From an uncultured Collinsella sp. (GTDB taxonomy: Bacteria; Actinomycetota; Coriobacteriia; Coriobacteriales; Coriobacteriaceae), in the NCBI GenBank assembly GCA_900766165.1, contig CAAFUK010000106.1, positions 1 to 14,984 of the forward strand: a stretch of DNA of 14,984 bases, in the 5' to 3' direction. Below the pieces are notes generated by a model that saw only the letters and a list, made by a program, of their open reading frames with translations, had not been told where the DNA came from and made no database searches. A program made the translations under genes and the position numbers. Positions 7,312 to 13,769 of the stretch are shown here, piece by piece; the first letter of the stretch is position 1, and the number at the start of each line of letters is the position of its first letter.

Positions 7312-7344
7312 ATGCGCATGTATCTGAAGATCGACATGTTCTAG
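7312..7344 (+). CDS. Possible 10-residue leader peptide upstream of prfA
   Basis: AAGGG (7307-7311) is followed by ATGCGCATG and a short frame encoding MRMYLKIDMF before TAG; the second ATG (7318), 6 bases after AAGGG, is the better spaced start. Just upstream GTATGGG (7271-7277) can pair with CCCATAC (7297-7303), and a small GGCGC-CGC-GCGCC hairpin follows at 7364-7376. The frame ends 81 bases before prfA. A regulatory or attenuating leader of release factor 1 expression would be sensible, but a short frame with a ribosome site can occur by chance. The rest of 7214-7425 shows no gene; rpmE, which often precedes prfA, is absent here. Confidence 0.3.
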   Translation: MRMYLKIDMF

Positions 7345-7425
7345 CCGGGCTTACCCCCGCAGTGGCGCCGCGCGCCCCATCAACTCTGCCGATTTTCACC
7401 TTCACGCATATAAAGGAGTCCCGCC

Positions 7426-8493
7426 ATGCGCGACAAGCTCGAAAAGATCATCAAGGCCTACGAGGAGCTCGAGAAGAAGCTCTCCGACCCGGCCGTCGCC
7501 TCCGATATCAAGGAGTTCACGCGTCTCAACAAGGAGTACGCGCACCAGTCCGACCTCATCGCCGCCTCGCGCGAGTACATCGGCGCGCTCGATGACATCG
7601 AGGCCGCCAAGGAAATGCTCCACGATACCACCGATGCCGATGAGAAAGAGATGCTCCAGATGGACATCTCCGAAAACGAGGCCAAGCTTCCCCAGCTCGA
7701 GGAAGACATTAAGTACATGCTCATCCCGAGCGACCCCAACGACGACAAGAACACCATCGTCGAGATTCGCTCTGCCGCCGGTGGCGACGAGGCGGCCATC
7801 TTCGCCGGCGACCTGTACAAGATGTACCAGCGCTTCTGCGAGTCGCGCGGCTGGAAGACCACCGTGCTCGACTCCAGCCCCAGCGAGGCCGGTGGCTTTA
7901 AGTCCATCGAGTTCAAGGTCGAGGGCGACCGCGTCTACTCCGTCATGAAGTACGAGTCCGGCGTGCATCGCGTCCAACGCGTCCCCAAGACCGAGTCCCA
8001 GGGTCGCATCCAGACCTCTACGGCAACCGTCGCCGTGCTTCCCGAGGCCGAGGAGATCGACGTTCAGATCAACCAGTCCGACCTGCGCATCGATACCTAC
8101 TGCGCCTCCGGCCCTGGCGGTCAGTGCGTTAACACCACCTACTCCGCCGTGCGCATCACCCACCTGCCCACCAACACCGTGGTGCAGTCGCAAGAGCAGC
8201 GTTCCCAGATCCAGAACCGTGAGGTCTGCATGCAGATGCTGCGTGCCCGTCTGTACGAGATGGAGCTCGAGAAGCAGCAGGCCGAGCTCGGCGCCGAGCG
8301 CCAGAGCCAGATTGGCCACGGCAACCGTTCCGAGAAGATTCGTACCTATAACCAGCCCCAGGACCGCGTGACCGATCACCGTATCGGCTTCAACTCCACC
8401 TACAACGGCGTCCTTCTGGGCGATCAGCTCGGCACCGTCATCGAGGCGCTTGCCGCCGCCGAGCGAGCCGAGAAGCTGGCACAAGCAGTTTAA
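7426..8493 (+). CDS. prfA: Peptide chain release factor 1
   Basis: Class I release factor that reads UAA and UAG in the ribosomal A site and triggers hydrolysis of peptidyl-tRNA. The 355-residue length is standard. The codon-recognition tripeptide PxT is PKT at 187-189 within HRVQRVPKTESQGRI. The catalytic GGQ is at 231-233 within CASGPGGQCVNTTYSAVRITHLPT; the residues after GGQ (Cys, and Tyr for the more usual Asp in NTTDSAV) differ from the common form but leave the core intact. The conserved NRSEKIRTYNQPQDRVTDHRI stretch is also present. AAGGAG at 7413-7418 sets the start. The gene for its methyltransferase, prmC, is next but 696 bases away, an unusually wide gap for this pair. Confidence 0.97.
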   Translation: MRDKLEKIIKAYEELEKKLSDPAVASDIKEFTRLNKEYAHQSDLIAASREYIGALDDIEAAKEMLHDTTDADEKEMLQMDISENEAKLPQLEEDIKYMLIPSDPNDDKNTIVEIRSAAGGDEAAIFAGDLYKMYQRFCESRGWKTTVLDSSPSEAGGFKSIEFKVEGDRVYSVMKYESGVHRVQRVPKTESQGRIQTSTATVAVLPEAEEIDVQINQSDLRIDTYCASGPGGQCVNTTYSAVRITHLPTNTVVQSQEQRSQIQNREVCMQMLRARLYEMELEKQQAELGAERQSQIGHGNRSEKIRTYNQPQDRVTDHRIGFNSTYNGVLLGDQLGTVIEALAAAERAEKLAQAV

Positions 8494-8521
8494 GTTACGG
8501 CGTTTTACCAAACGCCGTAAC
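8494..8521 (+). terminator. Perfect 12-bp stem-loop at the prfA stop
   Basis: GTTACGGCGTTT (8494-8505), loop TACC, AAACGCCGTAAC (8510-8521). The stem starts at the base after the prfA stop codon. No T-run follows the right arm, so it may act as an RNA 3'-end stabiliser or atypical terminator. It occupies the same place relative to element B as the stem at 2482-2505 does to element A. Confidence 0.6.
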
Positions 8522-8634
8522 GGCTCGACGCTGCAAACGCCCCTAAGCGGCAATCTGACGTTCAATCGTCGGTCGCGTACCGAAGTACGCTTCCCTCCTC
8601 TTTCACGTCACCTTGCTCGCTTAGGGGCGTTTTC
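8522..8634 (+). ncRNA. Structured intergenic element, copy B
   Basis: After CGGCTCGACGCTGC (8521-8534; 13 of 14 shared in gapped comparison with copy A) comes a 15-bp perfect outer stem, AAACGCCCCTAAGCG/CGCTTAGGGGCGTTT (8535-8549, 8618-8632). Inside are GCAA/TTGC with bulged T8617, TGACGT/ACGTCA (8556-8561, 8605-8610) and an apical GCGTAC-CGAA-GTACGC (8575-8590). The core from AGCG to CGCT is 76 bases against 77 in copy A. Shared features are the bulged T, the TTCAA after the second stem and an NGAA tetraloop. The outer stem ends in TTTT, so this copy could also terminate transcription of prfA. Confidence 0.62.
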
Positions 8635-8668
8635 GCTGACTTATGCTCAACCTGCGGCGCCTTAGAGG

Positions 8669-8700
8669 TAGTCATTGGGGATGTTCTTAAATGACTAGTC
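8669..8700 (+). repeat. TAGTCATTGGGGAYGTTC repeat, unit 1
   Basis: TAGTCATTGGGGATGTTC followed by TTAAATGACTAG; the ends AGTCATT and AATGACT are inverted repeats. Near-identical to the unit at 8770-8799 (one C/T difference) and related to the left half of the palindrome at 7166-7213. Confidence 0.75.
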
Positions 8701-8701
8701 A

Positions 8702-8754
8702 ACTTGTTCGCCCTGGGCGGCGCTCGCTGTTCGTCCTCTGCCCGCGGCGTTGCC
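8702..8754 (+). repeat. Partial third copy of the structured element (right half)
   Basis: 8702-8727 matches 2597-2622 of copy A at 23 of 26 bases (ACTTGTTCGC, CTGG, CG, CGCTCGC). After a 17-base difference CGGCGTTGCC (8745-8754) matches CGGCATTGCC (2623-2632). The left half of the hairpin is absent; its place is taken by the repeat at 8669-8700. This suggests truncation or replacement by the repeat, not an intact element. Confidence 0.55.
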
Positions 8755-8769
8755 TTGCTCCGGATGCGG

Positions 8770-8799
8770 TAGTCATTGGGGACGTTCTTAAATGACTAG
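8770..8799 (+). repeat. TAGTCATTGGGGACGTTC repeat, unit 2
   Basis: TAGTCATTGGGGACGTTC then TTAAATGACTAG, with AGTCATT/AATGACT terminal inverted repeats. Lies 69 bases after unit 1 in the same orientation. No transposase gene is nearby. Confidence 0.75.
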
Positions 8800-9113
8800 G
8801 GTGGGCACATTGCTTTGAGATGTTGTTCGATCGGCTTTGATGGCCGTTAAACTGTCTACCTGCTTAAAGCAATTAACGGTGTGCATCTGCTATTGGAAAT
8901 ATTGCCCGAAAAATCGTCCAAGAAGTCGCGGGGCGATTTTTGACGCGTCGCGCGTCAAGTGATTTGGCAAGTTCTTGGTTAGATATTGGTCAGGTTAGGG
9001 GCAACCTTGCCAAAAGCTTGACGGATGCAGATTTAGACGTCGGCGAATGAACGCTTCGATTGCAATCCAAGCAAAATTCTGGGCTGATTCTCGATAATCG
9101 CTCTCAATCGTCC
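8800..9113. other. Gene-free, hairpin-rich region upstream of prmC
   Basis: No credible coding frame is visible, yet the stretch is full of inverted repeats and is lower in GC than the genes. CCGTTAA/TTAACGG at 8844-8850/8873-8879; TTGCTTTGAG pairing with CTTAAAGCAA across the same region; AAAAATCG/CGATTTTT at 8909-8916/8934-8941; TTGACGCG-TCG-CGCGTCAA at 8940-8958; TTGGCAAG/CTTGCCAA at 8964-8971/9006-9013, with an alternative AGGTT/AACCT pairing that shares two bases. A noncoding RNA gene or decayed repeats could explain this; the sequence alone does not decide. Confidence 0.45.
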
Positions 9114-9114
9114 C

Positions 9115-9141
9115 TTGCCAAGCGGTGCTCTCGCGTACAAT
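9115..9141 (+). promoter_or_regulatory. Likely promoter of prmC
   Basis: TTGCCA (9115-9120) and TACAAT (9136-9141) are separated by 15 bases (16 if the -35 is read as CTTGCC from 9114). The -10 is close to consensus and lies about 48 bases before the prmC start, implying a leader of some 40 bases. Confidence 0.5.
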
Positions 9142-9189
9142 CTGCTCCGACATTCGCGCGCCGCCCGGCGCTTAAGAGGGGAGGACCCC

Positions 9190-10440
9190 ATGGCAAACGA
9201 GATCTGGACCATCAAGCGTTGTCTCGAGTGGACCAAGGAGTACCTGGCCGAGCGCGGCGAGGAACACCCCCGTCTTTCTGCCGAGTGGCTGCTGTGCGCG
9301 GCAACGGGCCTGGCGCGTATCGACTTGTATATGCGCATGGACGAGACGCTCGACGCGGCGCAGCTCGAGACCATGCACGCGGCGGTCGTCCGTCGCGCGA
9401 AGGGCGAGCCGCTGCAGTACATCACCGGTAGCACGCAGTTTCGCATGATCGATGTTGCGTGTGCCCCCGGCGTGCTCATCCCGCGCCCCGAGACCGAGAT
9501 GCTCGTCGAAGAAGTCCTCAACTACCTGGATGCCGAGGTACTGAGCCCCGAGGCCGCTGCCCGCCAGCGCGTGGAGCTGCCTTGGAACGATGAGGTCGAG
9601 CAGGCTCGCAAAGCCGAGGCGGCGCTGGCAGACGAACGCGCGACCGCCGAGCGCCGTGCCGCCAACCTGACGGCCGCCGATGAGGCTGCGCTGGGTAGCG
9701 ACGTGCTCGGTAGCCGCGCCTATGCCGAGGAGCTTGCCGATCGCGAAGCCGAGGAAGCCGCCGCGCAGGCAGCAGAAGCCGAAGCCGCGGAAGCCGCCGA
9801 GCCCGAGCTCGACGAATACGGCATCGCCATTGAGGGTGCCGACCAGGAGACGGCTTCAGCTCAGGATGCTGCTGCGCCCGCCCCAGCCGAGCCCCGCACT
9901 GCCCGTGTTCTCGAGGTCGGCTGCGGCACGGGCTGCATCTCGCTCTCGCTTGCCTGGGAGCGTCGCGGCCACGTCGCCTGCACTGCTACCGATATCGAGC
10001 CGCGCGCCATCGATCTGGCCACCAAAAACCGCGACGCCCTCGGCCTCACGGCAGATGAGGTTGCCTTCAGCCTCACCAACCTGGTGAGCTCCATTCCCCA
10101 CGACGAGTGGGGCACCTTTGACGTACTCGTCTCCAACCCGCCCTACATTCCCACCGATGTCATGCGCTCGCTGCCGCACGAGGTCAAGGACTTTGAGCCC
10201 GATCTGGCGCTCGAGGGCGGTGCCGACGGCCTCGATATCTTCCGCCGCCTGCTCAACGCGGCGCCCTACATGTTGCGCGCCGGCGGCCTCTTTGCCTGCG
10301 AGCTTTACGAGGGTGCCCTCGATGCCGCCGCCGAGCTCTGCCGCCAGGCAGGTCTCTCGGACGTGCGCATCGTCCGCGACCTCACCGATCGCCCCCGCAT
10401 CGTCCGAGCCATCGTCACCGAGCCCAAGCAGCGTATTTAA
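9190..10440 (+). CDS. prmC: Peptide chain release factor N5-glutamine methyltransferase with large central insert
   Basis: PrmC (HemK) transfers a methyl group from S-adenosylmethionine to the Gln of the GGQ motif in release factors, raising termination efficiency; its target RF1 is encoded upstream. The N-terminal helical domain has GEPLQYITG (72-80) and IPRPETE (97-103). The methyltransferase domain has the SAM-binding LEVGCGTG (241-248), TDIEPRAIDLA (267-277), the glutamine-binding NPPYI (316-320) and FACELYEG (368-375). The family is usually about 280-300 residues; this is 416. The excess is a segment at about 111-236, rich in Ala, Glu and Arg, probably helical or disordered, placed where normal members have a short linker. 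The frame stays open with ordinary codon use, so this is not a frameshift. The start at 9190 follows GGGGAGG; an upstream ATG at 9115 has none. Confidence 0.95.
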   Translation: MANEIWTIKRCLEWTKEYLAERGEEHPRLSAEWLLCAATGLARIDLYMRMDETLDAAQLETMHAAVVRRAKGEPLQYITGSTQFRMIDVACAPGVLIPRPETEMLVEEVLNYLDAEVLSPEAAARQRVELPWNDEVEQARKAEAALADERATAERRAANLTAADEAALGSDVLGSRAYAEELADREAEEAAAQAAEAEAAEAAEPELDEYGIAIEGADQETASAQDAAAPAPAEPRTARVLEVGCGTGCISLSLAWERRGHVACTATDIEPRAIDLATKNRDALGLTADEVAFSLTNLVSSIPHDEWGTFDVLVSNPPYIPTDVMRSLPHEVKDFEPDLALEGGADGLDIFRRLLNAAPYMLRAGGLFACELYEGALDAAAELCRQAGLSDVRIVRDLTDRPRIVRAIVTEPKQRI

Positions 10441-10473
10441 GCTGAACTAATATACATTTGCTCAAGTTTGCTC

Positions 10474-10506
10474 TTGCAATATACCGTAAAACTTCTATTA
10501 TAGAAG
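10474..10506 (+). promoter_or_regulatory. Promoter and probable operator of the toxin-antitoxin pair
   Basis: TTGCAA (10474-10479), 16-base spacer, TATTAT (10496-10501). A perfect inverted repeat CTTCTAT-T-ATAGAAG (10492-10506) covers the -10 and runs into the ribosome binding site GGAG (10506-10509). This is a good place for autorepression by the HTH antitoxin. The surrounding 10441-10515 is markedly AT-rich compared with the window. Confidence 0.6.
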
Positions 10507-10515
10507 GAGAAAGGT

Positions 10516-10911
10516 ATGTCAAATCAGCTGCATCGGTACCGTATCGTGCTTGATTACATTGAACCTTGGCTTGATGAGCAGGATGAAGCTACGCTGAAGC
10601 AGATTTATGCAGACCTTTTGGTGCTCGAGAAGGAAGGTCCCAGCCTTGGTCGTCCACTGGTTGACCGTGTCAAGGGCTCGAAGCTTCATCATTTAAAGGA
10701 GCTGAGAGTGACTTCATGTGGTGGGCAGGTGATCCGCATCCTCTTCGCCTTTGACCCCAAGCGCCAGGCGGTATTGCTATTAGCGGGTGATAAGTCGCGA
10801 GCGGGATCGTCAAGGGCAAAATGGAACGGCTGGTATGCGATCAACATTCCAAAGGCCGAGCAAATATACCGTCGCCACGTAAGGAGGCTCGATCGAGATG
10901 GAACTGCATGA
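10516..10911 (+). CDS. RelE/HigB-family toxin (Gp49-like)
   Basis: Probable toxin of a type II toxin-antitoxin system; RelE-fold members of this sort cleave mRNA on the ribosome. The 131-residue product shows the family pattern: GRPLVDRVKGSKLHHLKELR (45-64), RILFAFDPKR (74-83), LLLAGDKS (87-94) and a C-terminal helix WYAINIPKAEQIYRRH (106-121). KELR and the basic residues after FAFD sit at the expected active-site face. GGAG lies 6 bases before ATG. The toxin gene comes first and overlaps the antitoxin gene by 14 bases, the HigBA order. Codon use and GC are lower than in the flanking housekeeping genes, consistent with acquisition by transfer. Activity is predicted from similarity only. Confidence 0.85.
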   Translation: MSNQLHRYRIVLDYIEPWLDEQDEATLKQIYADLLVLEKEGPSLGRPLVDRVKGSKLHHLKELRVTSCGGQVIRILFAFDPKRQAVLLLAGDKSRAGSSRAKWNGWYAINIPKAEQIYRRHVRRLDRDGTA

Positions 10912-11200
10912 GTATATGGAATCTCGCGGGATAACACGCGACTCCATTACCGCCGAGCAGGAGAGGACTCGCGATCGTATCGAAGCCTATAAGCTTGCTC
11001 AGATTCGCAGGCTAAAAGATCTAACACAGGCGTCGGTCGCCCAATCGATGGGCGTTTCTCAAAAACGCGTATCCGAGCTCGAGCGTGGGGAATTGGGTTC
11101 GATGAGGCTTGACACGCTGAGCAGGTACGCAGAGAGCCTCGGCGGAAAACTGGTTGCAAGCATCGAGTTTCCCGATCGTACCGTTACGCTTGCGCGCTAA
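10898..11200 (+). CDS. XRE-family HTH antitoxin (HigA-like)
   Basis: Probable antitoxin and autorepressor. The 100-residue protein has a charged N-terminal helical region (MELHEYMESRG then EQERTRDRIEAYKLAQIR) and a Cro/CI-type helix-turn-helix at about 35-75: LTQASVAQSMGVSQKRVSELERGE, of which SQKRVSELERG is the recognition helix, followed by the usual LDTLSRYAESLGGKL tail. AAGGAGG lies 10 bases upstream of ATG 10898, inside the toxin gene; the 14-base overlap with the toxin stop suggests translational coupling. Its likely binding site is the inverted repeat at 10492-10506. The next 148 bases up to tsaC hold no gene or clear terminator. Confidence 0.88.
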   Translation: MELHEYMESRGITRDSITAEQERTRDRIEAYKLAQIRRLKDLTQASVAQSMGVSQKRVSELERGELGSMRLDTLSRYAESLGGKLVASIEFPDRTVTLAR

Positions 11201-11348
11201 AAATCTTCAATTAACCCCCTCACTTTCACCGACTACTAGAGCCGCTCACCAAACCAACATGCGCTCTGGGCAAATAGGTTGAACGTTTCGTGCGAGAATG
11301 CCCCACAGTAAACAAACTTGCACCAGAGCGTAAGGGGCTGGCATACAC

Positions 11349-12092
11349 ATGCAGACGGTCTATCGGGTATACGAGGGAGCGCGCGAGCCGCATCGGCTTG
11401 CAGTCGAGCGCACGGCCGAGCTACTCGGTCGCGGCGGCCTGGCGCTTATTCCAACCGAGACGGTCTACGGTGTCGCCGTGGCGGTCAACGCCTTCTCGGA
11501 TGCCGTTCCACAAGATACAAGTGAACCTCTGCCGTGGCCGCGCGATCCGCAGGCCACCGTCAACGGCGCCGCGGTCCCCGCACTCGGCACCGGCTATCGT
11601 CGTATCTTTACCCTCAAGCAGCGCGAGCTCGCCCAAACGGTTGCCTGGCTGGTCGATGATGCCGAGGCACTCGACCGCTATGGCGTGGATATCCCTAACG
11701 AGGCCCGCGTGCTCGCCCGACGATGCTGGCCGGGCGCCCTGACTATCGTGGTCAAGGCGGCCCCCTGCGTGCCGACCTTTATGCGCGCCGCCGACGACAC
11801 GGTGGCACTTCGCGCTTCGGCCTCGCCCGTGGTGCAGGCGCTCATCCGCGCCTGCGGCAGCCCTCTTGCCTGCACCAGCGCCAACACGCATGGCGCGCCC
11901 GCGCCGGCAAGTTTTGTCACGGTGGAGGAGCGCATCCTGGAGGGGGTCGATGTGGCCGTCGACGCCGGTGAGACCCCGTGTCGCGACGCCTCAACCATCG
12001 TGTCGTTTCAGCACGGCGAGCTCCAGATCCTGCGCCAAGGCGCGCTTCCCGCATCAGAGATCGAGCGGGTCCTGTCCGACCCGATGCAATAG
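11349..12092 (+). CDS. tsaC: L-threonylcarbamoyladenylate synthase (YrdC/Sua5 family)
   Basis: Makes threonylcarbamoyl-AMP from threonine, bicarbonate and ATP, the first step of the tRNA t6A37 modification. The 247-residue protein has the YrdC-domain marks PTETVYG (35-41), RIFTLKQR (85-92, same KQR as E. coli YrdC), WPGALTIVVKA (127-137), TVALRASASPVVQALI (151-166), the SxN loop CTSANTHGAPAP (175-186), DASTIV (203-208) and ILRQGAL (217-223). About 30 residues more than usual separate VYG from KQR, and the usual RP after K-x-R is replaced by ELAQ. No C-terminal Sua5 domain is present, so this is the short TsaC form. The only in-frame start is ATG 11349 (an in-frame TAA lies 21 bases upstream), with AGGGG about 11 bases away. 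glpK follows after 13 bases. Confidence 0.9.
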   Translation: MQTVYRVYEGAREPHRLAVERTAELLGRGGLALIPTETVYGVAVAVNAFSDAVPQDTSEPLPWPRDPQATVNGAAVPALGTGYRRIFTLKQRELAQTVAWLVDDAEALDRYGVDIPNEARVLARRCWPGALTIVVKAAPCVPTFMRAADDTVALRASASPVVQALIRACGSPLACTSANTHGAPAPASFVTVEERILEGVDVAVDAGETPCRDASTIVSFQHGELQILRQGALPASEIERVLSDPMQ

Positions 12093-12105
12093 AAAGGTGT
12101 AAGCG

Positions 12106-13647
12106 ATGTCGTTGAATCTAGGTAGCCTGGGTATGGAAGACGCCTCGTTTAGCTTTGGCGGTTCCTACATCATGGCGCTCGACTGCGGCACTACCTCGGT
12201 ACTCGCGACTATCGTCGACGAGTACGGCTGCATCGTCGCCCAGGCGCGTCGTAGCGTCAAAACCAGCTTCCCGCGCCCCGGCTGGGTGGAGCAGGATCCC
12301 ACGGAGGTGCTTGCCAGTCAGATCGGCGTGATGATGGAGGTCCAGTTTAAGAGCGGCATCCATTCTGACCGCATCGCCGCCATCGGTATCTCCAACCAGC
12401 GCGAGACCACGGTGGTGTGGGACCGCATAAGCGGCCAACCCATCTATAACGCCATCGTGTGGCAATGCCGTCGCACCGCACCTCTGATCGACGAGCTGGT
12501 CGAGCAGGGCGCAGAAGAGCTGGTGCGCTCCCGCACGGGGCTTACGCTCGACCCGTATTTCTCGGCCTCCAAGGTGCAGTGGATTCTCGATAACGTCGAT
12601 GGTGCGCGTGAGAGCGCGGCGGCGGGCGACCTCATGTTCGGCACCATCGACACCTGGCTCATCTACAACCTCACCGGCGGTCAGGTCTTTGCCACCGACT
12701 ACACCAATGCCAGCCGCACCGCGCTCTTTAATATCCATGCGCTCGATTGGGACGACGATCTGCTGGCGCTTTTCGACGTCCCGCGCTCCATGATGCCCGA
12801 GGTTCGTTGGAGCTCGGGCGACTACGGCCGCGTCGCGAGCGACATCATGACCAACATGCCACCCATCATGGGCGTGGCGGGCGACCAGCAGGCGTCGCTG
12901 TTCGGCCACTGCTGCTTCCATCCCGGCCAGACCAAAAACACCTACGGCACGGGTTGCTTTATGCTCATGAACACCGGCGACGAGATCGTCGAATCCAAGA
13001 ACGGTCTGGTCTCCACGATCGGTATCGCCGCGGACGGCAAGATCAGCTATGCGCTCGAGGGCTCTATCTTTGCCGCCGGCTCAACCATGAATTGGCTGCG
13101 CAACAACATGGGCATTATCTCGAGCGTGAGCGAGTCCGCGCAACTCGCCGTTTCGATCAACGACAACGAGGGCTGCTACTTCGTCCCCGCCTTCGCAGGC
13201 CTGGGCGCTCCCTGGTGGGACCCGCATGCTCGCGGTATCGTGTGCGGCCTGACCGGCGCCTCGAGTCGCGCGACCATTGTGCGTGCGGCCTGCGAGTCCA
13301 TGGCCTACCAGAGTTATGACGTGCTACGCGCCATGGAGCAGGACGTGGGACTTTCGATTGAGCGCCTGTCTGTCGACGGCGGCGCCTCGCGCAACGAGTT
13401 CATCATGCAATTCCAGGCCGACCTGCTGGATATCCCCGTGCTGCAATGCGAGACGGTGGAGACCACGGCAATCGGTGCCGCGTACTTGGCGGGTCTTGCC
13501 GTCGGCTATTGGGAAGACCTGGAAGAGCTGGAGCAAAATGCCCAGATCGTTAGGACCTTCCTTCCCCACATGTCCGCCGAGCGCCGCGAGCAAAACCTTG
13601 CGGGCTGGCGTGATGCAGTCAGGCGCTCGCTCAGCACCTCACAGTAG
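12106..13647 (+). CDS. glpK: Glycerol kinase
   Basis: FGGY-family kinase that phosphorylates glycerol with ATP to glycerol 3-phosphate in the cytoplasm. The 513-residue protein carries an extra 22-residue head before MALDCGTTS. Family motifs are SNQRETTVVWD (96-106), NAIVWQCRRTA (115-125), GVAGDQQASLFG with catalytic-type Asp 260, YGTGCFMLMNTG (280-291), DGGASRNEF and AAYLAGLAVGYW. The ATP-site motif reads DCGTTS where glycerol kinases usually have DQGTTS. The phospho-histidine used by PTS in Firmicutes enzymes is not seen before the GDQQ motif. The start at 12106 has AAAGG 8 bases upstream; 12172 is a possible internal start without a site. It is 13 bases behind tsaC and probably co-transcribed. 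No glpF or glpO/D is in the window. Confidence 0.93.
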   Translation: MSLNLGSLGMEDASFSFGGSYIMALDCGTTSVLATIVDEYGCIVAQARRSVKTSFPRPGWVEQDPTEVLASQIGVMMEVQFKSGIHSDRIAAIGISNQRETTVVWDRISGQPIYNAIVWQCRRTAPLIDELVEQGAEELVRSRTGLTLDPYFSASKVQWILDNVDGARESAAAGDLMFGTIDTWLIYNLTGGQVFATDYTNASRTALFNIHALDWDDDLLALFDVPRSMMPEVRWSSGDYGRVASDIMTNMPPIMGVAGDQQASLFGHCCFHPGQTKNTYGTGCFMLMNTGDEIVESKNGLVSTIGIAADGKISYALEGSIFAAGSTMNWLRNNMGIISSVSESAQLAVSINDNEGCYFVPAFAGLGAPWWDPHARGIVCGLTGASSRATIVRAACESMAYQSYDVLRAMEQDVGLSIERLSVDGGASRNEFIMQFQADLLDIPVLQCETVETTAIGAAYLAGLAVGYWEDLEELEQNAQIVRTFLPHMSAERREQNLAGWRDAVRRSLSTSQ

Positions 13648-13769
13648 GGCTGCGATGGGCTGCTCGATACAACAAACCGCTAAACTAATGCATGGCGTGC
13701 GGCGGCGACATTGCTGCACACCTTGTCAGCAAGGCCATCTTCCGGCCGCAATGAAAGGGGCATCAACCC

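Noticed and set aside
5365..8565. Long minus-strand frames antisense to the peptidase and prfA genes
   Set aside because: Both overlap well-supported plus-strand genes, show no domain and lack credible starts.
7135..8799. CRISPR array
   Set aside because: The repeats are few, unevenly spaced, palindromic and of several types; there are no uniform spacers and no cas genes.
9033..9521. Minus-strand frame across the prmC start
   Set aside because: Overlaps the well-supported prmC N-terminus and shows no family features; the prmC upstream region is better read as promoter.
9520..9898. Possible frameshift or gene fusion in prmC
   Set aside because: The frame is continuous, the codon pattern is unchanged and both PrmC domains read in the same frame; an in-frame insert explains it better.
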